Below the pieces are notes generated by a model. It worked only from the letters and a program-made list of their open reading frames with translations, was not told the origin of the DNA and ran no database searches. Below, in pieces: positions 16,401 through 24,937 of a stretch of DNA of 32,063 nt. The position numbers and the translations under genes were made by a program. Source of the DNA: Anaerolinea sp. (GTDB lineage: Bacteria > Chloroflexota > Anaerolineae > Anaerolineales > Villigracilaceae); the NCBI GenBank assembly GCA_020047815.1, contig JAIFNG010000178.1, positions 1-32,063 on the forward strand, read 5' to 3'. How positions within the stretch are numbered: position 1 is the stretch's first letter; every line of letters starts with the position of its first letter.

Positions 16401-17291
16401 TCAGAACACGGGTTTTCTTACGATTGCATCCGTCATTTTTGCCACGCGTGCCATCTCCCTCACGTCATGTACACGGATAATGTCTGCGCCGCGTGTGATA
16501 CCCACAGCAACCGTTGCGGCTGTACCTTCGACACGCTGATCTGCGGGCAGGTCAAGCGTGAAGCCAATGAACGATTTACGGGAGGTACCCAGTAAAATTG
16601 GATAATTCAACGAGCGAATTTGGTCCAGTCGATTGACCAATTCCAGATTGTTCTCGCGCGTTTTTCCAAATCCGATGCCTGGGTCCAGGATAATATGCGA
16701 ATCAGCGATGTTGGCTTTCTTTGCAATCACCACACATTCGAGCAGCTCACGCTTCACATCTTCAACCAGATCTTGATATTCCGAGCCGACATAGGCATTA
16801 CCCAACTTTTCGCGAACCTCCACACTAATGGGGTTACTACGATTGTGCATCAATATCACGGGAGCCTTATATTTTGCCGCGACAGAAGCGAGCCCATCAT
16901 CTGCGCGTAAACCCCACACATCGTTGACGATATGCGCACCCGCCTTGAGCGCCTCTTCTGCAACCCGAGCCTTATATGTGTCGATCGAAATGATCGTTTC
17001 GGGAAAATTTTGATGGATCGCCTGAATAACGGGCAGCACGCGATCCATCTCTTCGTCAGTATTGACAGGTACGGAGCCCGGTCGGGTTGATTCCCCCCCC
17101 ACATCCAGAATATCCGCACCAGAGTCGAGAAAATCCCGCGCCTGGTCTACGGCGACCTGGACCATATTCCCCTTTGTAATGATGCCATCGCCAGAGAAAC
17201 TATCGGGAGTCACATTTAAGATCCCCATCACATACGTACGGGAACCCCAATTGAATGTTAAATTCCCAATTTGCAAGGAAGAGGATCTCAT
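16401..17291 (-). CDS. folP: Dihydropteroate synthase
   Basis: 296 residues from the ATG at 17291. A GTG at 17339, directly after the upstream gene's stop, would add 16 residues that look non-homologous. Family motifs: VMGILNVTPDSFSGDG, the pterin/pABA loops ILDVGGESTRPGS, ISIDTYKARVAEEAL, GAHIVNDVWGL, ILDPGIGFGKTRENN, LLGTSRKSFIG and the C-terminal RVHDVREM. It joins p-aminobenzoate to dihydropterin pyrophosphate in folate synthesis. There is no Shine-Dalgarno at the ATG, and a hairpin-forming inverted repeat fills the gap to the upstream gene. No other folate genes are adjacent. Confidence 0.95.
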   Translation of the reverse strand: MRSSSLQIGNLTFNWGSRTYVMGILNVTPDSFSGDGIITKGNMVQVAVDQARDFLDSGADILDVGGESTRPGSVPVNTDEEMDRVLPVIQAIHQNFPETIISIDTYKARVAEEALKAGAHIVNDVWGLRADDGLASVAAKYKAPVILMHNRSNPISVEVREKLGNAYVGSEYQDLVEDVKRELLECVVIAKKANIADSHIILDPGIGFGKTRENNLELVNRLDQIRSLNYPILLGTSRKSFIGFTLDLPADQRVEGTAATVAVGITRGADIIRVHDVREMARVAKMTDAIVRKPVF

Positions 17292-17301
17292 AAAATTTGC
17301 A

Positions 17302-17329
17302 ACCTGAAGGGTTTGAAAACCTTTCAGGT
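17302..17329. repeat. Hairpin-forming inverted repeat between folP and the SpoIIAA-like gene
   Basis: Arms at 17302-17313 and 17318-17329 (ACCTGAAGGGTT with AACCTTTCAGGT) match at 11 of 12 positions around a 4-base loop. It could be a leader hairpin modulating folP, or a copy of a short dispersed palindromic element inserted in the operon. One window cannot tell these apart. Confidence 0.6.
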
Positions 17330-17339
17330 CTGGAGACAC

Positions 17340-17759
17340 CTAAATTTGATCCAGCGGACGACCGAGCCAAGCTTCGGCGTCGTTGATGTCGGTGAAAATC
17401 TTCATCGCCGAAGCAGAACCAGCCAACGCCAGCGCCGCCACGTTGATGACCGCATCAGCAACAGTCTGATCTGCCACCACAACCGCCACACGGATATTCC
17501 GCGCAGATGGATCGCTGTTTGCATCCACAGCCATACGAACGGCTTTTTCAGGAATCTCTTTCACGGCACGCAGATCATACAAGTTACGTGTACGTCGATC
17601 AGCGCCAAGCAGATGTTCCAACGCGAATTCATGCCAATGGGAAAGGGTAACATCCGAAAGATCGGTGAAAGTTAAAGTCATGCCGCCATCGCCGCGGCGG
17701 ATCACAGAATAACCGACGCCAGATGCCGGCGTCCAGTTAAGGGGTTTTGATTCAGTCAT
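17340..17759 (-). CDS. Small SpoIIAA/STAS-like domain protein, unknown function
   Basis: 139 residues. The pattern resembles SpoIIAA-like/STAS folds: an N-terminal beta hairpin (GYSVIRRGDGGMTLTFTDLSD), a helix (WHEFALEHLLG), the strand RTRNLYDLRAVKEIP, a helix, the strand IRVAVVVADQTVADAV, and a C-terminal AMKIFTDINDAEAWLGRP, which is common at the end of SpoIIAA-like proteins. It is soluble, with no catalytic motif seen. Start supported by AGGAGAG five bases upstream of the ATG. It is the first gene of a likely two-gene unit with folP, whose alternative GTG start follows its stop codon directly. Function unknown. Confidence 0.65.
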   Translation of the reverse strand: MTESKPLNWTPASGVGYSVIRRGDGGMTLTFTDLSDVTLSHWHEFALEHLLGADRRTRNLYDLRAVKEIPEKAVRMAVDANSDPSARNIRVAVVVADQTVADAVINVAALALAGSASAMKIFTDINDAEAWLGRPLDQI

Positions 17760-17784
17760 AGGTTCTCTCCTGTTTATGGGTGCG

Positions 17785-17790
17785 ATTATA
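17785..17790 (-). promoter_or_regulatory. Candidate -10 of the SpoIIAA-like/folP unit
   Basis: TATAAT on the minus strand lies 25 bases before the ATG at 17759, with a clear ribosome-binding site between. No good -35 is seen. Confidence 0.45.
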
Positions 17791-18057
17791 ACGCAGGCAT
17801 CCGCAAAGTAATACGCCGTAAGTTCCCTGCTAATAGTGCTTTTTGTAAAGTCAGGAGCAGACTGGGATCAAGAAAAATGGTATTCATGTAACCAGCTGGG
17901 AGATCCTGGGGTACCGTAGCTCGGTCGTTGGAAGTTCCATCGATCATCAAAACCCCTCTGGAGTATTGTGCTCATCACAAAAAAGAAAACCATGGCAGAT
18001 TTGCAGCATTTTACTCATTCATAATCGCATAACTGCCAACCCATAATTTAGGCCTGC
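17791..18057. other. Intergenic stretch between divergent units; nothing recognised
   Basis: No open frame of coding character, tRNA-like clover or terminator was found. It separates the divergent folP-side promoter from the exopolysaccharide promoter. Confidence 0.5.
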
Positions 18058-18086
18058 TTGCTTAAAGTGGCCACTTTTAGTATACA
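18058..18086 (+). promoter_or_regulatory. Predicted promoter of the exopolysaccharide operon with a palindromic operator in the spacer
   Basis: TTGCTT (18058-18063) and TATACA (18081-18086) are 17 bases apart. A perfect 14-base palindrome AAAGTGGCCACTTT (18064-18077) fills the spacer. A repressor dimer bound there would block RNA polymerase. The GTG start at 18098 is only 11 bases past the -10 and has no Shine-Dalgarno, so the transcript is probably leaderless. Confidence 0.6.
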
Positions 18087-18097
18087 ATAGGCGGGCT

Positions 18098-19612
18098 GTG
18101 TCTGAAATGAAAGCCTCTTTTTTCTCCTCCCGCTTTTCCCAAATTGCCGCGGTTGTCCTGCTTTTGGCTCTGGGACTTGGCATCCGTCTTTACGACCTGA
18201 CCGACCTCCCGCTCGATTTTCACCCCACGCGCCAACTGCTCTCAGCACTCAAGGCGCGCGGCATGTATTATGAGGCCCTCACCGACATCCCTGCCGAACA
18301 GCGCAGTTTTGCCATCCAGCAATGGAAAATTCGCGCCGCAATAGAGCCAGAGATCGTTGAGCGTCTGGTTGCTTTTACCTATCAATTCGCGGGCGAACAG
18401 TTATGGGTCGCCCGTGTTTATTCCTCGTCCTTCTGGGTGATCGGCGCATTCTTTTTATATTTGCTGGCGCGGCGCCTCTCCTCTACAGATGGCGCACTCG
18501 TTGCCACAGCCTTTTATCTCTTTACCCCCTATGCAGTAACAGCCAGTCGAAGTTTTCAACCCGACCCGTTGATGGTGACTCTCATCGTTATTTTCTGGTG
18601 GTCAGTTTCCAAATGGGCAGATGAATCCACCTCCTACAAATGGGCGATCATCGCGGGATTATTCGGTGGATTTGCGATCTATATCAAGTTTGTCGCGGCA
18701 TTCTTCGTTATAGCTGGCGGGCTTGGAGCAGCCCTCAGACGAGATCCCATTCTCGAACTAGTACGCAAGCCGCAGGTTTATGTAATGGTTCTTTTGGGAA
18801 TTCTGCCCGGGGCGATGTACGGGATCTACGGAGTCTATATCGCCGGCTTCCTCGGCCAACAATTTGGTGGACGGTTCATCCCTGCCTATTTCCTCAACCC
18901 GTCCTATTATCTCGGCTGGATCGGGATGCTGAATCTGGTGATCGGCGGAATTGCGTTGATGCTGGGGCTGCTGGGTCTCTTCTTTTTTGAAAAGGAAGGG
19001 CGGCGGTTTGCCCTGGGGCTTTGGGCTGGATACGCCCTTTTTGGATTTTACTTTAACTATCACATTTCCTCCCACGATTATTACAGCCTGCCATTGATAC
19101 CCATCGTGGCATTATCCCTTGCACCACTGGCTGACTTGTTCTTTGTACAACTGACCAAAATCACCACAACACGCCTCAAGCAAATTGCCATTACCAGCCT
19201 TTTAATTTTTGGTCTCTTTTCCACACTTTGGAATACCCGCGCCGAAATGAAACACATTGACTATCGTCCCGAAGTACAGATGTGGACCGAGATCAGCGAA
19301 CAAATTGGCGATAAAAATACGGCGGGATTGACACAAGATTATGGCTCGCGCCTCGCCTACTGGGGATGGAAAACCCTCACCTCCTGGCAAACCTATGGCG
19401 ACTTGATCTACCATGATGACTTGCGGGGGGCACAGAGCGACTTTGAACAACAATTTGCATTTGTTGCCTCAAAAAAGGAATTGTTCCTTGTGACAGACTT
19501 CAATGAATTAGACCGCCAGCCATTCCTGAAGGAAAGATTAGCGGGGTATCCAATCTTTGCAGAAGGTAACGGCTACATTATCTTTGACCTTGTCTCCACG
19601 GATCTGCATTAA
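18098..19612 (+). CDS. GT39-type (ArnT/PMT_2-like) membrane glycosyltransferase
   Basis: 504 residues with about ten or eleven membrane segments. After the first span the loop DLTDLPLDFHPTRQ carries the acidic residue expected of GT-C enzymes (near Asp40). Blocks such as WVARVYSSSFWVIGAFFLYLLARRLS and ATAFYLFTPYAVTASRSFQPDPLMVTLIV match the PMT_2/GT39 family. The enzyme would transfer a sugar from a polyprenyl-phosphate donor on the outer face of the membrane. The GTG at 18098 is chosen for its position after the promoter; the ATG at 18107 is also possible. The stop abuts the next ATG with no gap, so it leads the exopolysaccharide operon. Confidence 0.85.
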   Translation: MSEMKASFFSSRFSQIAAVVLLLALGLGIRLYDLTDLPLDFHPTRQLLSALKARGMYYEALTDIPAEQRSFAIQQWKIRAAIEPEIVERLVAFTYQFAGEQLWVARVYSSSFWVIGAFFLYLLARRLSSTDGALVATAFYLFTPYAVTASRSFQPDPLMVTLIVIFWWSVSKWADESTSYKWAIIAGLFGGFAIYIKFVAAFFVIAGGLGAALRRDPILELVRKPQVYVMVLLGILPGAMYGIYGVYIAGFLGQQFGGRFIPAYFLNPSYYLGWIGMLNLVIGGIALMLGLLGLFFFEKEGRRFALGLWAGYALFGFYFNYHISSHDYYSLPLIPIVALSLAPLADLFFVQLTKITTTRLKQIAITSLLIFGLFSTLWNTRAEMKHIDYRPEVQMWTEISEQIGDKNTAGLTQDYGSRLAYWGWKTLTSWQTYGDLIYHDDLRGAQSDFEQQFAFVASKKELFLVTDFNELDRQPFLKERLAGYPIFAEGNGYIIFDLVSTDLH

Positions 19613-21067
19613 ATGTCCAACTCAACTTCAAAATCAACTTTTAACTTTTTCTCCTTTTCGCTCTGGCTTACTGCGGCTTTTTCAGGCTTTGTGCTGGCGA
19701 TCTATGCCTATCTGGGAACCTTCTCCCGCCACCTTGCAGATGATTATTGCGCAGTGGACTTTATCAAGAAAAACTTTTTTAACGCGTTATGGGTCAACTA
19801 TACAAACGTATCCGACCGTTTTTCAAATTTCATGTTGATCTCACTCAGCGAATTTCTGGGAGCACGCAGTGTTGCGGTGCTGCCTGCCCTAATGATCATC
19901 CTTTGGGTCATTGGTATTGCCTGGTTATTGTATGAAGCCAGCCGATTCAACGGACAAGCCTGGAATAGACCCATCATCCTCACCCTAACCCTTTTGCTTG
20001 TGTTCTTTTCGTTGCTGCAAGCCCCAAACCGCTTCCAGATCTTGTACTGGCGATCCTCGATGGCAACCCATTTCGCCCCGCTGGTTTTGATGCCATACCT
20101 GGCATCCTCCATCCTGCGGTCCATCTTCACCGCAGAAAAAAAACCGACCGACCATTGGGTATACCCGCTGTTATTTCTAACATCCTTCCTCATTGGCGGA
20201 TTTTCGGAACCGACGGCATTGGTGATGGTGTCTCTTTTATCCCTCGGAATTTTCTCCACATGGTTTTGGATGAAACGCATTACACGCGGTGCAGCGCTAA
20301 CTCTTTTGAGTGTGTCGTTTGCAGGGGCAGTGTTGGCGCTGATGGTCATGGCAGTCTCTCCTGCCAACTCTTTCAGGCTGGATAACGCCGTGCCTCCCAC
20401 AATTCCTGTTCTTTTTTCACGGGCATTTCGTTATGGGTTTGAGTTCATTTTCAACTCTTTCCGAACCCTACCGCTGCCAACATTTTTTACAGCATTGATG
20501 CCCTTTCTGATCTTTTATCATTTATATTCCCCCCCCACTTTGGAATTGACCGCTGCAAAGCGTAAACAAACCCAGCTCATGCTTGCTGTGGTTCCGGTCC
20601 TTTCATATTTACTGATCGTTGCCAGTTTTTTGCCCAGTGTCTACGGGCAATCCTTTCCTGTAGAGCGGGCACGATTTGCAGGTCAGGTTTGTTTGGTGGC
20701 GGGATTAATGATTGAAACCTCCATGCTGGGAAGCCTGTTTGCCCAATACAGATCACAGATCGTCAGTGCTCTAAAATTCAAATTAGTTTCTGTAATTTTA
20801 CTGGCAGTCACAGCGCTTTATCCGTTGCGCGCCATGTGGATCACCCTGGGGGACATCCCTGAATACCGTGATCGCGCCAAAGCCTGGGATATGCGGGAGG
20901 CTCAAATATACGAAGCACGCGAACAGGGAAAAACCAAATTGATCATTATTCAGTTTGATGGACTGGAGGGCGTGAAGGAACTGGATGTCAACGCGAATCA
21001 CTGGGTCAACCGTTGTGCCGCAAAATATTATAAAGTTGATTCCATCCGCGCCATCACAGACAAATGA
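19613..21067 (+). CDS. DUF6056-like multi-pass membrane protein, putative GT-C-fold glycosyltransferase
   Basis: 484 residues, about eleven membrane segments. The first loop contains RHLADDYCAVDF, the DDYC signature of DUF6056-type proteins; its two acidic residues (Asp43, Asp44) sit where GT-C enzymes carry their catalytic Asp. A GGFSEPTALVMV segment and the terminal soluble part (LEGVKELDVNANHWVNRCAAKYY) also fit this family. Function is unproven, but the fold and context argue for a lipid-sugar-dependent glycosyltransferase. It starts right after the upstream stop, lacks a Shine-Dalgarno, and overlaps the next gene by four bases (ATGA), so translation is probably coupled. Confidence 0.72.
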   Translation: MSNSTSKSTFNFFSFSLWLTAAFSGFVLAIYAYLGTFSRHLADDYCAVDFIKKNFFNALWVNYTNVSDRFSNFMLISLSEFLGARSVAVLPALMIILWVIGIAWLLYEASRFNGQAWNRPIILTLTLLLVFFSLLQAPNRFQILYWRSSMATHFAPLVLMPYLASSILRSIFTAEKKPTDHWVYPLLFLTSFLIGGFSEPTALVMVSLLSLGIFSTWFWMKRITRGAALTLLSVSFAGAVLALMVMAVSPANSFRLDNAVPPTIPVLFSRAFRYGFEFIFNSFRTLPLPTFFTALMPFLIFYHLYSPPTLELTAAKRKQTQLMLAVVPVLSYLLIVASFLPSVYGQSFPVERARFAGQVCLVAGLMIETSMLGSLFAQYRSQIVSALKFKLVSVILLAVTALYPLRAMWITLGDIPEYRDRAKAWDMREAQIYEAREQGKTKLIIIQFDGLEGVKELDVNANHWVNRCAAKYYKVDSIRAITDK

Positions 21068-21984
21068 CCATGAACCAACCCATTCTTGTTACAGGCGCAC
21101 ATCGCAGCGGAACAACCTGGGTCGGCAAAATACTTGCCGCAGACCACAACACTGCCTATATCAGCGAGCCGCTTAATGTCCTACATCGCCGTGGTGTCTA
21201 TCGTGCAAATGTGAAACACTGGTACCAGTACATCACTTCCGATAATGAAGCCGATTATTTTCCTGCCTTCCAGCAACTGTTGAGCTTCCGCTACCATCTT
21301 TTTTGGGAACTAAGCTCATTGCGTTCTCAAAAAGATTTCTTGCGCATGGGACGGGACCTTTCCATTTTTATGAAGGGCAGACTGCTGGGGCAACGCGCCT
21401 TGCTCAAAGATCCCTTTGCGGTTTTTTCCACACCCTGGTTTGCCCAAAGATTAAATTGCAAAGTCGTCATCACCATCCGCCACCCCGGTGGATTTGCCAG
21501 CAGCCTAAAACGTCTCAACTGGAATTTTGATTTCCGTGACTTGCTGAATCAACCCATACTGATGCGTGACCACCTCGAATCAGATCGGGCGGATATGGAG
21601 GCGATACCAGCTGGCGATATCGTTGGACAATCTGCCCTGCTCTGGCGAATGATATACCGCTCAGTTCATTCAAACCTTGGTCAATTCCCCGACTTCAAAG
21701 TTGTTCGTCACGAAGACCTTTCGCTCGATCCCGTTGCAGGGTATAAATCACTGTATAAGTCTCTCGGCCTAACCTTCGATGAAAAGATCCGTAACACAAT
21801 TCTAAACTCCAGCAGTTCTGAGAATCCGGTCGAGTTGTCGAAGAAAAAAGTCCACTCTGTAAAATTAGACAGCCGTGCAAACATGAACAATTGGAAGAAG
21901 CGCCTGACTCCTGAAGAAGTCATTCGCATCCGCAAACTGACTGAAGATGTCTCCCATCTCTTTTACACTGAGAACGAGTGGTAA
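21064..21984 (+). CDS. Sulfotransferase (PAPS-dependent), first of two
   Basis: 306 residues, soluble. The 5'-phosphosulfate-binding loop GAHRSGTTWVGK is at residues 11-22. The 3'-phosphate-binding segment VVITIRHPGGFASSLKRLNW has Arg139 and Ser147 in the expected places. Together these define the PAPS sulfotransferase fold. It would move sulfate from PAPS to a hydroxyl of a carbohydrate or lipid; its position between glycosyltransferases favours a glycan substrate. It overlaps the upstream gene by four bases. It has little in common with the second sulfotransferase at 24938 beyond the core motifs, so the two probably act at different positions. Confidence 0.87.
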   Translation: MTMNQPILVTGAHRSGTTWVGKILAADHNTAYISEPLNVLHRRGVYRANVKHWYQYITSDNEADYFPAFQQLLSFRYHLFWELSSLRSQKDFLRMGRDLSIFMKGRLLGQRALLKDPFAVFSTPWFAQRLNCKVVITIRHPGGFASSLKRLNWNFDFRDLLNQPILMRDHLESDRADMEAIPAGDIVGQSALLWRMIYRSVHSNLGQFPDFKVVRHEDLSLDPVAGYKSLYKSLGLTFDEKIRNTILNSSSSENPVELSKKKVHSVKLDSRANMNNWKKRLTPEEVIRIRKLTEDVSHLFYTENEW

Positions 21985-22001
21985 CCAATTCCTGAGCACT
22001 A

Positions 22002-22790
22002 ATGATCGAATCTCCTCTTGTCTCCGTCATCACTCCCTCCTTCAACCAGGCGCGCTACCTCGAAGCCACCATCCAATCTGTGATCGGACAGGATTATCCA
22101 CGCATCGAATATATCATCGTTGATGGCGGTTCCACCGACGGCAGTGTGGATGTGATCAAGAAGTATCAGGACAAATTATCCTGGTGGGTTAGCGAAAAAG
22201 ATAAAGGCCAGACCGATGCAATCAACAAAGGATTTAACCGCGCCAAAGGTGAGATCCTCGCATGGATCAACTCAGACGACACGTACAACCCCGGAGCCGT
22301 GGGAGAAGCTGTGAAATATTTAGTGAACCATCCTGAAGTTGCGCTTGTCTACGCCGACTGCAATTTTATTGACGAAGAAGACCGGATCATCGGCAAATTC
22401 AATTCCGCACAGACCGATATTCGCCGGTTGCGAAGAGGTTATGTTCACATCCCGCAGCAAACAATGTTTTTCCGCGCCAAATATTGGAAAGAACTTGGTC
22501 CGCTCGACCCATCCTTTTACTTCGCAATGGATTACGACTTGTGGACCCGCATTGCCGCGCATGCACCATTTAAATATCTTGCTGGAAAAACATGGGCAAA
22601 TTTTCGTCTACACACTTCAGGCAAAACCATCGCTGCAGATGATCGTTGTTGGCCTGAAATGCTCCGTGTTCATTATCGGGATAACGGTAGTTTCTTTTCC
22701 GTGATCGTGGCAAAATATTACCTGAGAAAAATTATTGGTCCCTTGTGGAAATGGCGAATTAAGAGGACAAGTAAACAAGTACGAAAATAG
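22002..22790 (+). CDS. Family 2 glycosyltransferase
   Basis: 262 residues. A GT-A fold begins at the N-terminus: SVITPSFNQARYLEATIQSV, IIVDGGSTDGSVDVI, DKGQTDAINKGFNRAKGEILAWINSDD (the DXD-like SDD is at 91-93), and a later acceptor-side motif FFRAKYWKELGPLDPSFYFAMDYDLWTRIA. There is no membrane segment. It transfers a sugar from a nucleotide donor to a growing glycan on the cytoplasmic side. There are 17 bases after the sulfotransferase stop and no clear Shine-Dalgarno. Confidence 0.93.
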   Translation: MIESPLVSVITPSFNQARYLEATIQSVIGQDYPRIEYIIVDGGSTDGSVDVIKKYQDKLSWWVSEKDKGQTDAINKGFNRAKGEILAWINSDDTYNPGAVGEAVKYLVNHPEVALVYADCNFIDEEDRIIGKFNSAQTDIRRLRRGYVHIPQQTMFFRAKYWKELGPLDPSFYFAMDYDLWTRIAAHAPFKYLAGKTWANFRLHTSGKTIAADDRCWPEMLRVHYRDNGSFFSVIVAKYYLRKIIGPLWKWRIKRTSKQVRK

Positions 22791-22856
22791 GCGTTTAGAA
22801 ATTGAACACGCAACCGGCACTTTCCATTAGATAGAATCCATCCTTTTCCCTCCTCC

Positions 22857-23471
22857 ATGAATCATCTCCTTACCTCTCCCACTCTCGATGACCTCATCCG
22901 CCTGCTAAAGGCTTGGCGTTTTTGGATGCTCGGTGCAATGCTTGGAGCCCTGCTCAGCACTGCAGTCTATTTCATTATCCCGCCGCCGTTTCGCGCGAAA
23001 GCCACTGTCAACGTGGATTTTAATCTGGAACAAGCCTGGCCTGAGGATACTGACCGTCAACAGTTTTATTATCTCGAACGGGAGTCGCGTAAACTGGAGG
23101 AAATTGCATGGTCTGACGAGGTAATGGCCCAGTTATCTTCCAAGTTCTCCATTCCAGTCGAAGATTTGCGTGGAAATAAATTGCAGCTTAGTCAACCAGC
23201 CGAAGCTGGCTGGCATTTCCATGCCAATGATGCTGATTCGCAAACTGCAGATGAACTTGCATCCAGCTGGGCTGAGGCTTTTGTCACCAAAGTTCAGACA
23301 GACATAAAAACAGGCAATATCAATGAATTTGTTAAACTGGAAGTCACCCAATCAAAGAGTCTCCCGATAGAACGCAGCATCCCCCTCAGTGGATATTTGC
23401 TTGCAGGTTCCATTGGGTTCCTCACCCTTGCTGTCTTTGCTGTGTTGTTTATACAGAAAAAAACCAAATGA
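22857..23471 (+). CDS. Wzz-type chain-length determinant / polysaccharide co-polymerase, short form
   Basis: 204 residues. It has the Wzz layout: an N-terminal membrane segment (about 22-42) followed by PPPFRAKATVNVDF, an external domain, and a C-terminal membrane segment (about 177-198) just after the Pro-containing SLPIERSIPLSGYL. Such proteins set polymer length with a Wzy polymerase. The external region is only about 130 residues, shorter than in typical Wzz proteins, and lacks a long coiled coil. It overlaps the following Wzy-like gene by four bases (ATGA), so the two are probably made together. No tyrosine kinase domain is attached. Confidence 0.8.
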   Translation: MNHLLTSPTLDDLIRLLKAWRFWMLGAMLGALLSTAVYFIIPPPFRAKATVNVDFNLEQAWPEDTDRQQFYYLERESRKLEEIAWSDEVMAQLSSKFSIPVEDLRGNKLQLSQPAEAGWHFHANDADSQTADELASSWAEAFVTKVQTDIKTGNINEFVKLEVTQSKSLPIERSIPLSGYLLAGSIGFLTLAVFAVLFIQKKTK

Positions 23472-24928
23472 AAAACTCTGTGCGCGAAGCGTTTACGGTA
23501 AATCTGCCCCGCATCCTATGGGGTGCGACTTTGCTCACTTTACCTGTGACCAGTTTTCGATGGTTCCCATTTCTTGGCGAAGGCACATTTGTTCGTCCAC
23601 TCTCTTTGTATCCACTGGCAGTACTTCTTCCGCTGTTATTGATCCAGGTGCGGCGCGGTAATATAAAACTCAATTGGGCAGACGCGTTGATTCCGTTCGG
23701 AATGCTAGTTCTGTTCATTTTCGCGGCGACCAGCTTCGGGGCGCTGATCGACCCTATTCCGTTGCGCGGGCAAACCTATTCCGGACGTGCGATCCGTGCA
23801 CTGGCAACTCTCCTCATTGGCATTTCCTTCTTTATTTCTGCAGTGTGGATGAACAAGGGAGAGGATGATTTTAGGTTCACAGTCCGCTGGTTATACGCGG
23901 GCTTGTGCCTCGATCTGGCTTGGAGCGGCTTGCAGGCTACCACGTTTTACACGGGCTTGCTCAACAAGGAAATGGTTACACACTGGCAACTCGCATTTTC
24001 AATGCGAGAACTTGTCCGTACGAACCGCATCTCAGGACTGGCGTATGAACCCGCCTGGCTCGCGGGACAACTCGCCACAACCTTCATTCCCTTTCTGTTC
24101 GCGGCCGTTTTGACGAATTTCCGCATCACACGCCTAAAATGGATGGAGCCTGTTCTACTGGGGTTAGCCCTGCTGGTGGTATTGGCAACCTATTCGCGCG
24201 GCGGACTGCTGACCACTGTTGCAGCAGCCGGGCTGACCTTTTTACTTTTTGGATTCGACCTGATCCGCGTTGCATGGATATGGTTTATCAATGGTTTTCG
24301 CGGACAGCTATTAAATATTTTATTTCGCATTGGCATAATCACCATTGTGTTCGGTGTATTTGCCGGGGCATTCCTTTTTCTCGGACAGAAAAACTTCTTC
24401 CGCCGTTTGTGGGAGACAGACGCTGAAAATTTGAGCGAGTACCTGGTGGACATTAATGCGGGCGCACGTGGTGCTTATTCGGCTGGGGCATTGTCTGCTT
24501 TTGAAGACTATCCGTTAGCTGGCGTGGGACTTGGCGCAAGCGGATTTTATATTTACCAAAACCTGCCCGACTGGGCGTTAACCACCGTACCCGAAATCGC
24601 AAAACAAATGAGCCCTGAAAACCGTTTGTATCCCAACCCCAAAAATTTATATGTCCGCCTGCTGGCTGAAACAGGGTTGATCGGTTTCTTTTTGTTCATC
24701 GCATTTCAGTTCCATGTGCTGGGAGATATGTTAAACTTGTTACAGCGCAATGAGTCCTGGACGCGCTTTGCCGCAGTCGCCGGGGTATTTGCCTGGCTGG
24801 CAATCACATTTTATAATTTCACACAGGATTCGCTCACAACACCAAACATCTGGCTGGTTTCAGGAATATTGGTGGGGCTTGCCGAAACGTCTTCCGCAGC
24901 GTCTGGAGATGTTGCATTCCAAAAATAA
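23468..24928 (+). CDS. O-antigen ligase / Wzy-type polymerase family membrane protein
   Basis: 486 residues, about eleven to twelve membrane segments. The hallmark block RISGLAYEPAWLAGQLATTFIPFL and the motif ATYSRGGLLTTVAAAG (about 240-255), followed by a large external loop (about 300-400: AGARGAYSAGALSAFEDYPLAGVGLGASG), match the Wzy_C/O-antigen ligase family (PF04932). Members either polymerise repeat units or ligate finished chains. The coupled Wzz-like gene directly upstream favours a polymerase role. Confidence 0.85.
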   Translation: MKNSVREAFTVNLPRILWGATLLTLPVTSFRWFPFLGEGTFVRPLSLYPLAVLLPLLLIQVRRGNIKLNWADALIPFGMLVLFIFAATSFGALIDPIPLRGQTYSGRAIRALATLLIGISFFISAVWMNKGEDDFRFTVRWLYAGLCLDLAWSGLQATTFYTGLLNKEMVTHWQLAFSMRELVRTNRISGLAYEPAWLAGQLATTFIPFLFAAVLTNFRITRLKWMEPVLLGLALLVVLATYSRGGLLTTVAAAGLTFLLFGFDLIRVAWIWFINGFRGQLLNILFRIGIITIVFGVFAGAFLFLGQKNFFRRLWETDAENLSEYLVDINAGARGAYSAGALSAFEDYPLAGVGLGASGFYIYQNLPDWALTTVPEIAKQMSPENRLYPNPKNLYVRLLAETGLIGFFLFIAFQFHVLGDMLNLLQRNESWTRFAAVAGVFAWLAITFYNFTQDSLTTPNIWLVSGILVGLAETSSAASGDVAFQK

Positions 24929-24937
24929 GGAAATCAC

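Noticed and set aside
19798..20400. Open frame of 200 codons on the minus strand inside the DUF6056-like gene
   Set aside because: Antisense to a clear multi-pass membrane protein; no ribosome-binding site or family motif.
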